Assembly (NCBI GenBank): GCA_946415755.1 | Contig: CAMKTS010000007.1 | Coordinates: forward strand, 1 to 64,000 | DNA length: 64,000 nt | Origin: an uncultured Prevotella sp. | GTDB taxonomy: Bacteria > Bacteroidota > Bacteroidia > Bacteroidales > Bacteroidaceae | Reading direction: 5' to 3' | Part shown: positions 41,359-49,889 of the stretch, piece by piece | How positions within the stretch are numbered: position 1 is the first letter of the stretch | How the letters are laid out: each line of letters opens with the position of its first letter | Program-made: the position numbers and the translations under genes | Notes under the pieces: model-generated | Told to the model about the DNA's origin: nothing | What the model saw: the letters and a program-made list of their open reading frames with translations, nothing else | Databases searched by the model: none

Positions 41359-43438
41359 TAAAGCAACATGGATATGGTACCCTGGCGACTTCGAAGTGTG
41401 GCTCGGCAACATCTTCAATAATCGCAGAACGGAGCGTGGAGCCATGTTTCCCCCGTTCTGGAAACAGGACTCGCACTATGTGACAGTGGAATTCTCGAAG
41501 ACTTTCGATGTGGCGGCGGAAGAGGACATCACCATCGCCTGCGAGGGACAGTTCAACATTGCCCTCGACGGGAAGTTGCAGTCGGTTGCCACAGGGGCCG
41601 TCCGTCGCAAAGAGAACAACACCTTCTCTTTTACCGTTCCCAAGGGTGGGCACAAACTCAACCTGAAGGTATGGAACCAAGCAACGCCCCCTGCCCTCTT
41701 CATCGATGGTAAGACTATCAAGACGGATTCCAGTTGGCTGGCGACCTATGAGGACAAACTGTGGATTGACGAGAACGGCGTGGCTCACGGTTCAGGTATC
41801 TACGTGCCTGCTGCCCATTGGAACTTCGACAGCATTGACACCCCACCCTCTACTTACCAATTGGAGCGTGAGGAGCGCCGCCCTGTATGTGCCACCGTTC
41901 CCGCCGGTTCTCCGTCGGGCATCCTCTACGATTTCGGCAAGGAGACCTTTGGCTACCTGAAAGTCAGGAACCTGAAAGGCATCCTCCACATCTATTACGG
42001 AGAGAGTCCAGAGGAAGCGCTCGACAAGGAGCACTGCGAAACCCTCGATGTCATTGATGTTCAACGTCCGACGTTTAATGTTCAATGTTCATTGTTCAAC
42101 GTTCAATGTTCCAAGGCCTTCCGTTACGTCTATATAGAAAAGGAGGAAGGGGCGAGCTACGACGAGGTGCTGATGGACTACGAATATGCGCCCCACGACA
42201 TGACCCATAGCGGTTCATTCCGTTGTTCTGACGAGGAAATCAATCGGATATGGGAAGTGGGTGCTTACACCATGGATCTCACCACCCGCGAGTTTTTCAT
42301 GGACGGCATCAAGCGCGACCGCTGGACGTGGTCGGGCGATGCCATCCAGTCGTACCTGATGAACTACTATCTGCGCTTCGATACGGAGTGCGTCAAGCGT
42401 ACCATCCGCCAGTTGCGTGGTAAAGATCCTATGACGGCACATGTCAACACCATCATGGATTACACGTTCTACTGGTTCAAGTCCATTCTCGACTACTACC
42501 AGTATACGGGCGATGCTGACTTTGTGAGGGAGATGTGGCCACGCATGGTGACGCTGATGAACTACGTGGAAGGACGTCTGAATCAGGACGGTATGGCCGA
42601 AGGAAAGTCCGATGACTGGATTTTTGTAGATTGGGTGGACTTTCCCATGCACAAGCGCGGCACGCTGTGTTTCGAGCAAATCCTGCTGATGAAGGCGATG
42701 GAGACGATGGCTCTTTGTGCCAAACTCCTGGGTATCAACAAGAGCGACTACCGCGTGAAGGCGGAAGAGCTGCGCAACAAAATCAAGCAGACCTTCTGGA
42801 GCTACGACCAGCGTGCCTATCTGCATGCCATCGAGGATGGGAAGATGAATCCGCAGATTACCAAGTTCCCGAATATGTTTGCCATTCTATACGGACTGGC
42901 CTATGAGGAGGAACGTAAGGAGATTATGCAGTCGGTGATGCTCAACCCCGACATCGCCCCCATCACTACTCCCTATATGCGCTTTTATGAACTCGAAACG
43001 CTCTGCATCGACGGCCTGCAACAGCAGGTGCTACAGGAAATGAAGGACTACTGGGGCGGTATGATTCGAGAAGGGGCCACCTCGTTCTGGGAGAAATACG
43101 TGCCCACAGAGCGTGGCACGCAGCATCTGGCTATGTACGGACGCCCCTACGGCAAGTCGCTCTGTCACGCCTGGGGGGCCTCACCCGTCTACCTGTTGGG
43201 CAAGTATTACCTCGGCGTGCGCCCCACGAAGCCCGGCTACGAAGAATTCGAGATACACCCCTCGCTGGGCGGTCTCGAATGGATGGAGGGCGACGTACCC
43301 ACTCCACATGGTATGATACATGTATATATGGACAGGAATACGATAAAAATACGTGCCACAGAAGGCCGTGGCACGCTCTATGTCGCTGGTCAGCAAGTGG
43401 CTGTCAGTACGGATAAGGAGGTTGTCGTACACTATTGA
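41345..43438 (+). CDS. Glycoside hydrolase family 78 (alpha-L-rhamnosidase-like)
   Basis: 697 residues from MQANNKATWIWYPG; the start overlaps the end of the previous gene by 14 bases and suggests translational coupling. No signal peptide is seen. N-terminal beta domains (to about 300) precede the (alpha/alpha)6 domain with REFFMDGIKRDRWTWSGD (the general-acid region of GH78) and GATSFWEKYVP (the family GATxxWE motif). It removes alpha-L-rhamnose from pectin or flavonoid glycans. A repeat insert of TGTTCAA units at 42056-42113 encodes VQRPTFNVQCSLFNVQCSK in a surface loop. Lack of a signal peptide means it may act inside the cell on imported oligomers. Confidence 0.88.
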   Translation: MQANNKATWIWYPGDFEVWLGNIFNNRRTERGAMFPPFWKQDSHYVTVEFSKTFDVAAEEDITIACEGQFNIALDGKLQSVATGAVRRKENNTFSFTVPKGGHKLNLKVWNQATPPALFIDGKTIKTDSSWLATYEDKLWIDENGVAHGSGIYVPAAHWNFDSIDTPPSTYQLEREERRPVCATVPAGSPSGILYDFGKETFGYLKVRNLKGILHIYYGESPEEALDKEHCETLDVIDVQRPTFNVQCSLFNVQCSKAFRYVYIEKEEGASYDEVLMDYEYAPHDMTHSGSFRCSDEEINRIWEVGAYTMDLTTREFFMDGIKRDRWTWSGDAIQSYLMNYYLRFDTECVKRTIRQLRGKDPMTAHVNTIMDYTFYWFKSILDYYQYTGDADFVREMWPRMVTLMNYVEGRLNQDGMAEGKSDDWIFVDWVDFPMHKRGTLCFEQILLMKAMETMALCAKLLGINKSDYRVKAEELRNKIKQTFWSYDQRAYLHAIEDGKMNPQITKFPNMFAILYGLAYEEERKEIMQSVMLNPDIAPITTPYMRFYELETLCIDGLQQQVLQEMKDYWGGMIREGATSFWEKYVPTERGTQHLAMYGRPYGKSLCHAWGASPVYLLGKYYLGVRPTKPGYEEFEIHPSLGGLEWMEGDVPTPHGMIHVYMDRNTIKIRATEGRGTLYVAGQQVAVSTDKEVVVHY
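42056..42113 (+). repeat. In-frame TGTTCAA-type repeat inside the GH78 gene
   Basis: Six or seven imperfect ATGTTCAA/ACGTTCAA units encode FNVQCSLFNVQCS. The same peptide (MFNVQCSM) arises from the GH115 insert at 23371, over 18 kb away. Confidence 0.78.
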
Positions 43439-43459
43439 GCCATACCGAAACGCCTGAGA

Positions 43460-45709
43460 CTATTCTCCCTGAAGGATAATGTTGACTACCGAGACGACAT
43501 CGCCGACATCGATGTTGCCGTCGCCATTGATATCGGCAGCCTTTTCGTTGAAGTTGTCAGATGGATTTTCGAGAATCTTGTTCACGATAGCCACCACATC
43601 AGCCACATCCACCTTGCCGTCGCCGTTGGCATCACCTTTCAGCACAGTCTTGTTATCGGCAACCACTACCTCGTCCAGGAAGAAGCGTCCCTTCGTGGTC
43701 TCAAAGGTAACCGTCACACTACCCGCACCCGTCAGCTCTACCACATAGTCTTTGAACTGGCCCTTGGTCATGGTGACCGATGATGGGCTGACCGTTCCTC
43801 CGTTAGCCGTCAGTTTCAGCGTGGTGGCATCGCTCTCGGTATTCCAAGCACCTGCTTTGAAAGACATCTGGGTAGTACCGTCAAGTTTGATGGCAGGAGT
43901 GGTAGCCAAGCCATTCACACTTCCCGTACCGAAACGGGCACACTTGGAAGCATTATATGCTTTCGGTGACACCCACCCCTCATTGTCGGGGGTCAAGGCA
44001 GCGGTACCACCAACAATATTATTCCATTTGCCGTCATTGCCGCCTGCACCATCACACTGGTCGAACGACTCATAGAACAGGGCACCGTCTACCACCACTG
44101 GAGTGACAGGGTCATCTTCATCACCACCGGGATTGCTGCCACCACCGGCGGCTACAAACTTGAAGCTGACGATATTATTGCTGTTCTGCTTGATATCCTC
44201 CACCGACGAGTCTATCCAGTAGGTGCCGTTGGTATTGCGGGTAAACAACTGGGAAGCCTTTTTGGCTACATTGTCTGAAGTCTTGAAGTCCTTGTTGAAT
44301 GCCGTTACCGTATTATAGGGGAACGGATCGGTAGCGATACCCTCATCCGTATAATACTTCTGTCCCTGATAGTATGATGACTGATATTTTCCATCGGCAG
44401 GCACCACGACCATACGCTGATGATCGGGGTCGTCGTTGGGCGTATTTTCTGCCCATGATTTCTCATTGTAGTCTACATGGATGATCAGCAGTCCCGCATC
44501 GGGAAGCGATGCATCCCATCCCTCCAGTTGGCGGTTTTCCAAGAGATAGTATTCATTACGGTTGCCCTTATTATAAATAATGTAGCTCTCTCCCCCATTC
44601 TGCAGCGACTTCATGTTCTCGACAGTCACATCCTCATCTTCCAGCACGATGGGTTCCTGCCATCCGGCCACCCACCGTTCATAGCTGGTAAAGCCCGCCG
44701 GCCGATAGCCTCCCCCATTGTAGCTGCCCTGATCCATCAGGTCCCAAGGTCCCATTCCCGGACCACCGCTATAGTCGGTATCGTAGAAGTCGGGATAGCC
44801 CAGACAATGGCTGAACTCGTGGCACATGGTGCCGATGCCCTCTATGCGGCCGGAACTGCTCAGTTCGGGGCCGCAGGCGTAGGTATTAACCATCAGGTTG
44901 GTTCCCACCTTCACCGGTCCAGAGCCGTCACCATAGTATTTGGAAGAATACAGGTCGTAAGCATGCGGCCAGATGGTGTCATCGCCTCCGCCGTCAGCCT
45001 CGCCCTTGCCGGCATAGATCAGATACACCTGGTCTACATAGCCGTCGCCATCCCAGTCGTACTGCTTCCAGTCGCTGACCATATCTTTGGCCAGCGCAAC
45101 AGCCTCGCAGACCATCTCGCCAGGATGTTTGTCCTGGTCGTCAGCATCCGGATCGTTCTCACCATAGTAGGAATATTTTTTCGACACCTTGACAGGGCCT
45201 ACCACATCGAAGTCCAGTTCGAACTTTCCACGGCTCTGTGCCTTGAAATAGTCGGCCATAGAACCCTTGAAGTTTCCCTGCTGGAAGTTCTCTTCATTGG
45301 CGATGCGCTGATAGAGTGCGTTGTTATTCGACGACTTGAATGAAAGGTCAGAAAAGTTGACCAGGATGATGATGCCCTTCTTCTTGCCCGTATAGCTGCC
45401 CACCTCGCCCACGCGGCGTGATGCCAGCCGCATGGCGCGCTTGGCATTCACCTGTGAGCGGCGCACTTTGGCACGCTCTTTGCCTGCCTTGGCATCCACC
45501 TGCTGGTAGAATTCCGAATCTGCCATCCGTTGATAAGTCGCTCCATCGGCAGCCTGCAGCCAGTGACCGTGTTCGTCGCCCACCAGCTGTACCTTTACTT
45601 CCGTCCCATCACTTAACTGTATTGTTCTCCATAGTCCTCTCTTTGCCGGAACAGCCATCACGACTGTTGCCACCACACTGAGAGTAAAAAAAAGAAATAG
45701 TTTTCTCAT
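43460..45709 (-). CDS. Secreted M6-family metalloprotease with C-terminal dockerin-like repeats
   Basis: 749 residues from MRKLFLFFTLSVVATVVMA (signal peptide). The catalytic domain has GIIILVNFSD, a WDGDGYVDQVYLIYAGKGEA metal loop, and the zinc motif MCHEFSHCLGYPDFYD (HExxHxxGxxD, about residues 300-315), typical of immune inhibitor A-like M6 peptidases. A beta-sandwich carbohydrate- or substrate-binding domain lies at about 540-680. The end has two EF-hand-like dockerin repeats (GDANGDGKVDVADVVAIVN and DINGDGNIDVGDVVSVVN). The ssrA 3' end lies only 25 bases before the ATG, with no promoter in between. Confidence 0.92.
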   Translation of the reverse strand: MRKLFLFFTLSVVATVVMAVPAKRGLWRTIQLSDGTEVKVQLVGDEHGHWLQAADGATYQRMADSEFYQQVDAKAGKERAKVRRSQVNAKRAMRLASRRVGEVGSYTGKKKGIIILVNFSDLSFKSSNNNALYQRIANEENFQQGNFKGSMADYFKAQSRGKFELDFDVVGPVKVSKKYSYYGENDPDADDQDKHPGEMVCEAVALAKDMVSDWKQYDWDGDGYVDQVYLIYAGKGEADGGGDDTIWPHAYDLYSSKYYGDGSGPVKVGTNLMVNTYACGPELSSSGRIEGIGTMCHEFSHCLGYPDFYDTDYSGGPGMGPWDLMDQGSYNGGGYRPAGFTSYERWVAGWQEPIVLEDEDVTVENMKSLQNGGESYIIYNKGNRNEYYLLENRQLEGWDASLPDAGLLIIHVDYNEKSWAENTPNDDPDHQRMVVVPADGKYQSSYYQGQKYYTDEGIATDPFPYNTVTAFNKDFKTSDNVAKKASQLFTRNTNGTYWIDSSVEDIKQNSNNIVSFKFVAAGGGSNPGGDEDDPVTPVVVDGALFYESFDQCDGAGGNDGKWNNIVGGTAALTPDNEGWVSPKAYNASKCARFGTGSVNGLATTPAIKLDGTTQMSFKAGAWNTESDATTLKLTANGGTVSPSSVTMTKGQFKDYVVELTGAGSVTVTFETTKGRFFLDEVVVADNKTVLKGDANGDGKVDVADVVAIVNKILENPSDNFNEKAADINGDGNIDVGDVVSVVNIILQGE

Positions 45710-45734
45710 CTCATGGTTTTTATATGTCATCAAG

Positions 45735-46130
45735 TGGAGTTAGAGGGAATCGAACCCTCGTCCAAACAGGGAAACCATACGCTTTCTACATGCTTATCCC
45801 AGCCTTCGGTTTTCGAGTGTCAGCAAGACCTGGGCCACCAACTGCCACCTTATCCTCTGAGTTTCACCAGTACATCGAGGCCTGCACAGGCTATTTCCGA
45901 TTTTCCTGCACCGCTTGATCCTCAGATTCGGAACCACATCCTTGGAGCGATGTCTCGTTCCCCTACCTGGTAGAGGAATAAAGCCAGTAAACTACTGTAC
46001 TTCGTTTAGGCAGCGAGAGCGTACTTTGTTTCGCCAATTAATTTTCCGACCGACGAGATTATGGAGCCCACAGCCGTCGCTCCGCATGCTTACATACCAT
46101 CTCAGCCTGCTGTCAAATCCAGTTAACCCC
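45735..46130 (-). ncRNA. ssrA: tmRNA (ssrA), tag GETKYALAA
   Basis: The minus strand begins GGGGTTAACTGGATTTGACAG, a standard tmRNA 5' end, and ends with a T-arm (GGGTTCGATTCCC) and TAACTCCA; the acceptor stem GGGGTTA pairs with TAACTCC with one G-U. CCA is encoded at 45735-45737. The tag frame, read GGC to TAA at 46035-46006, gives GETKYALAA after the alanine carried by the RNA. Pseudoknot regions fill the rest. It rescues stalled ribosomes with SmpB and marks nascent proteins for proteolysis. A TAATTTTG box lies at the right edge of the gene region (46154-46173 arm). Confidence 0.95.
46006..46035 (-). other. tmRNA tag reading frame
   Basis: Codons GGC GAA ACA AAG TAC GCT CTC GCT GCC and stop TAA inside ssrA, giving GETKYALAA, close to the Bacteroides tag GETNYALAA. 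Confidence 0.9.
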
Positions 46131-46153
46131 GAGAAGAATATTGTAATTCGCCT

Positions 46154-46214
46154 GCAAAATTACACATTTTTTTCAACAATGCCATTGTTTTAACAAAAAA
46201 ATGTGTAATTTTGC
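46154..46214. promoter_or_regulatory. 61-bp interrupted palindrome with mirrored divergent promoters
   Basis: Two perfect 20-bp arms (46154-46173 and 46195-46214) each contain TAATTTTG, one reading left toward ssrA and one right toward the SLBB export gene. The 21-base centre is itself partly symmetrical (AACAAT/ATTGTT). Good TTTG boxes at the right spacing are not present, so each promoter relies on the shared centre or on an activator. Confidence 0.7.
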
Positions 46215-46270
46215 ACAATATTTCGATATAGAAAGTGTTCTCATATTATAATAAGGTATAAGAGACTAAC

Positions 46271-48796
46271 ATGAAAAGGACAATATCTTTCTTGGCGGCC
46301 CTATTGATGGCCACCACGATAGCCTGGGCCCAATCGGGCATGACCGACAATCAGGTGATGGACTATGTGATAGAGCAAAATGCCAAGGGTGTGTCGCGCC
46401 AGCATATCGTTACCCAGCTGATGCAGCGTGGTGTCACCATCGACCAGATACGTCGTATCCAGCGGAAATACCAGAAGCAGATTAACAACGGAGCGTTGGG
46501 AGCCGATGACATTACGGCAGGTACCCAGGCCGTAAAGAACCGTATGCGCGAGGCCAACGGCGAGAAGCGTGAGGAGCAGGCCGCCCGCGACAAGAGCAAC
46601 GCCTCGCAGTTCAGGGTAAAGGACACCAAGCCGTCGAACCAGATACGTCGCCACACCTACAACGACAATGATGCCGACTACGTGGAGATGGACGAGGCGG
46701 TAGACTTTATGATGCCCGACTCGCTGAAATACTACCAGTCCGAGCAGCCCAGCTGGCGCAAGATTTTCGGCCATGACGTGTTCAACAACAAGAACCTCAC
46801 TTTTGAGAGCAGCATGAATCTGGCCACGCCGCAGAACTACCGTCTCGGCCCTGGCGATGCCGTAAACATCGACATCTGGGGAGCCTCGCAGGAGAGTGTC
46901 ACTGAGACCATCTCGCCCGACGGCACCATTACCGTCGACGGCATTGGTGTCATCTCACTGGGCGGTCTATCCGTCAGTCAGGCCAAGGCTCGTCTGAAGA
47001 AGGTGCTAGGTCCCCGCTACCAAGGTTCGCAGATTGAGCTGACGCTTGGTCAGACGCGTACTATCACCATCAGTGTGATGGGCGAGGTGAAGATGCCCGG
47101 CACCTACACGCTGTCAGCCTTTGCCACCGTCTACAACGCCCTCTACATGGCTGGTGGCCCCAATGACATCGGCACGCTGCGTAACGTCAAGGTCTACCGC
47201 AGGGGCAAGCTACTGTCAAACGTCGATGTCTACGATTTCCTGCTCAACGGCAAGCTCAGCGGCGATGTCCGTCTGCAAGACAACGATGTCATCACCGTCA
47301 GCCCCTACGAGGCACTGGTCAATATCACTGGTAAGGTAAAGCGTCCGATGTACTACGAGATGAAGAAGTCGGAGAGTGCCGCCACCCTCATCCGCTATGC
47401 CGGCGGATTCACTGGCGATGCCTATACCAAGGCCGTGCGCATCAACCGTAAGGCCGGTCAACAATACTCCGTATTCAGCGTTGGCGAGTTCGACCTCAAC
47501 AACTTTAAGCTGATGGACGAAGACTCTGTCAGCGTCGACTCCACACTGAACCGTTACCAGAACATGGTGGAGATTAAGGGAGCCGTGTTCCGTCCCGGCA
47601 TGTATCAGATTGGCGGTGACATCAGCACCGTCAAGACACTGGTAGAGGCTGCTGCAGGACTTACCGAGGGAGCCATCTCACAGCATGCTGTCATGCACCG
47701 CATGAAAGCCGACCGCACCCTGGAGGTCCTGAGAGTTGATGTAAAAGGCATTCTGGAGGGCATCGTTCCCGATGTCCCCCTGCGTAACGAGGATGTCATC
47801 TACATCGCCTCCCGTCAGGAGAAAGAAGAGGAGAAGACTGTCACCATCAGCGGTGAGGTACTCTATCCGGGTATCTACAAATATGCCGACAACGAGACCA
47901 TCGAAGACCTGATTATACAGGCAGGCGGTCCTACGGATGCTGCCTCTCTGGCCAAGGTCGACGTGGCCCGTCGCATCAATGACCCCAACTCCACCGAAGC
48001 CAACGACATGCTCTCTAAGACCTATAGCTTCAAGTTCAATCCCGACCTTACCATCAACAGTCAGGACAACTTCACCCTGCAACCGTTCGACGAGGTGTAC
48101 GTACGCCGCAGCCCCAACTATAACGAGCAGCAGAACATCATCATCGAAGGTGAGGTGCAGTTTGAGGGCACCTACGCCCTGGGCAGCAAGGGACAGCGAC
48201 TGAGCGATGCCATCAAGCAGGCCGGCGGCCTCACCAACCGTGCCTATCCAGAAGGCGCCAAGCTGTTACGCAGGATGACCGATGAAGACCGTGACATGAT
48301 GGCATCCATGCTCCGTACCGCACAGCGCAACTCAGGAAAGGACTCTATCGATATCAGCAAGCTGATGACCCTCAACAACTATCCCGTAGGCTGTGAGTTG
48401 GAGAAAGCCCTCCAGAATCCCGGCAGCGACGACGACCCCATCCTGCGCGAAGGCGACCGCATCATCGTACCGAGATACGACGGCACCGTCAAAATTAATG
48501 GCGAGGTGCTCTATCCCAACACAGTCCGCTACATGAGCGGCAAAAGTGCCGACTATTATATCGAGCTGGCTGGTGGTGTCACCTCTACCGCCAAGAAGTC
48601 GAAGACCATCATCATCTATCAGAACGGCATGGTAGCCCGTGCCAGTGCCAAGCACAAGCCCAAACCCGGCTGCCAGATCGTGGTACCTACCAGGAAGCCG
48701 CGCCAGAGCTTCGGCCTGCAGCAGTGGCTCAGCCTTGGCACTACCGCCGCCTCCCTCGGCACCATGATAGCCACCATTGCTAATCTGACGAAGTAA
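46271..48796 (+). CDS. SLBB-domain polysaccharide export protein (Wza-like)
   Basis: 841 residues with a signal peptide (MKRTISFLAALLMATTIAWAQ). A helical N-terminal region (25-75) is followed by a Poly_export domain with YRLGPGDAVNIDIWG and ETISPDGTITVDGIGVISLGG (about 195-240). Several SLBB repeats follow, each like VNITGKVKRPMYYEM, IKGAVFRPGMYQIGG, and ISGEVLYPGIYKYAD. A C-terminal membrane segment lies near 815-835. It forms the outer membrane and periplasmic channel for capsule or exopolysaccharide. It is first in the operon with Wzz ten bases later. Confidence 0.93.
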   Translation: MKRTISFLAALLMATTIAWAQSGMTDNQVMDYVIEQNAKGVSRQHIVTQLMQRGVTIDQIRRIQRKYQKQINNGALGADDITAGTQAVKNRMREANGEKREEQAARDKSNASQFRVKDTKPSNQIRRHTYNDNDADYVEMDEAVDFMMPDSLKYYQSEQPSWRKIFGHDVFNNKNLTFESSMNLATPQNYRLGPGDAVNIDIWGASQESVTETISPDGTITVDGIGVISLGGLSVSQAKARLKKVLGPRYQGSQIELTLGQTRTITISVMGEVKMPGTYTLSAFATVYNALYMAGGPNDIGTLRNVKVYRRGKLLSNVDVYDFLLNGKLSGDVRLQDNDVITVSPYEALVNITGKVKRPMYYEMKKSESAATLIRYAGGFTGDAYTKAVRINRKAGQQYSVFSVGEFDLNNFKLMDEDSVSVDSTLNRYQNMVEIKGAVFRPGMYQIGGDISTVKTLVEAAAGLTEGAISQHAVMHRMKADRTLEVLRVDVKGILEGIVPDVPLRNEDVIYIASRQEKEEEKTVTISGEVLYPGIYKYADNETIEDLIIQAGGPTDAASLAKVDVARRINDPNSTEANDMLSKTYSFKFNPDLTINSQDNFTLQPFDEVYVRRSPNYNEQQNIIIEGEVQFEGTYALGSKGQRLSDAIKQAGGLTNRAYPEGAKLLRRMTDEDRDMMASMLRTAQRNSGKDSIDISKLMTLNNYPVGCELEKALQNPGSDDDPILREGDRIIVPRYDGTVKINGEVLYPNTVRYMSGKSADYYIELAGGVTSTAKKSKTIIIYQNGMVARASAKHKPKPGCQIVVPTRKPRQSFGLQQWLSLGTTAASLGTMIATIANLTK

Positions 48797-48805
48797 AAGA
48801 GCATT

Positions 48806-49879
48806 ATGGAAGAAAACAAGACAAAGAAGAATCCGGAAGTTATCGACCTGCGTGTCGTCTTTAAGAAGATATGGGACAACAAACGGCTGTTCTATAAGGT
48901 ATTGCCGATAGTCTTTGTGCTGTCGTGCATCTACATCTTCAGTCTGCCCAGATACTACACCAGCGACACCAAGTTGGCACCAGAGATGGAGAATTCCGGA
49001 GCAGGGGGTACTTTAGGAGCTCTTGCTTCCTCTTTCGGTTTTGACATCAGCGAGATGCAGACATCCGATGCCATCACCCCCCTACTCTATCCCGACCTGA
49101 TGGAAGACAATGGCTTTGTTTCCAAGCTCATGGGCATCAAGGTTGTCAGCCAAGACGGAGAAATCAACACCAACTATCACGACTATCTGAAAAAGAACCA
49201 AAAGAAGGCATGGTGGAACTATCCCATCGGCTGGCTGAAAAACCTGCTACCCAAAAAGCAAGACAAAGGAGGAAGCAAGAATGGCTATGACCCCTATAAC
49301 ATCTCCTTGGATGAAGATGGTGTTTATAGTAGTGCAAGGAGTAAAATCGGCATTACTATTGACAAGAAGACGGGTGTCATCACCATTAACACAGAAGCTC
49401 AAGATCCCCTCATTTGTAGGACACTGGCAGACTCCATTAAGGAGAAATTACAAGTCTTCATCACTGACTACCGCACCAATAAGGCTCGTACCGACTACGA
49501 ATACTACAAGCGGCTTGCCGCTGATGCGAAGCAGGACTACGAGAAAGTCCGCCGCTATTATGCCAGCATGGCTGATGCCAGCACCAATGTTACACTACGC
49601 AGTGTGGAACTGAAGATGGAAGATGTGGAGAACGACATGCAGCTTAAGCTCAACGCCTATACTACCATTAATACCCAATTGCAGGCAGCCAAGGCAAAGG
49701 TGCAGGAGAAGACCCCCGCCTTCACCGTTATCAAGGGGGCAGCAGTACCCATCAAGCCTGCTGGTCCGAAGCGTGTGATTTTCGTGGCAGCAATGCTGTT
49801 CCTTGCAGTTATTTTTACATCTGCGTATATTATAAAAGACGACCTGCTCAGTCCATTCAAAGCCTCTGCAAAACCATAA
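48806..49879 (+). CDS. Wzz-type polysaccharide chain length determinant
   Basis: 357 residues. One membrane helix near 33-52 (KVLPIVFVLSCIYIFSL) and a second near 325-347 (RVIFVAAMLFLAVIFTSAYI) flank a periplasmic domain with helical coiled-coil (about 225-300) and the PxxP-like PIKPAGPKR before TM2. This is the Wzz/PCP-1 layout. It sets the length of the polymer made by Wzy. It has no cytoplasmic kinase domain. It sits between the export protein and the flippase in the operon. Confidence 0.9.
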   Translation: MEENKTKKNPEVIDLRVVFKKIWDNKRLFYKVLPIVFVLSCIYIFSLPRYYTSDTKLAPEMENSGAGGTLGALASSFGFDISEMQTSDAITPLLYPDLMEDNGFVSKLMGIKVVSQDGEINTNYHDYLKKNQKKAWWNYPIGWLKNLLPKKQDKGGSKNGYDPYNISLDEDGVYSSARSKIGITIDKKTGVITINTEAQDPLICRTLADSIKEKLQVFITDYRTNKARTDYEYYKRLAADAKQDYEKVRRYYASMADASTNVTLRSVELKMEDVENDMQLKLNAYTTINTQLQAAKAKVQEKTPAFTVIKGAAVPIKPAGPKRVIFVAAMLFLAVIFTSAYIIKDDLLSPFKASAKP

Positions 49880-49889
49880 TGATGACAAA

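Noticed and set aside
45724..46193. Small open frames around 45.7-46.2 kb
   Set aside because: They lie inside ssrA, whose ends, acceptor stem and tag frame are clear.
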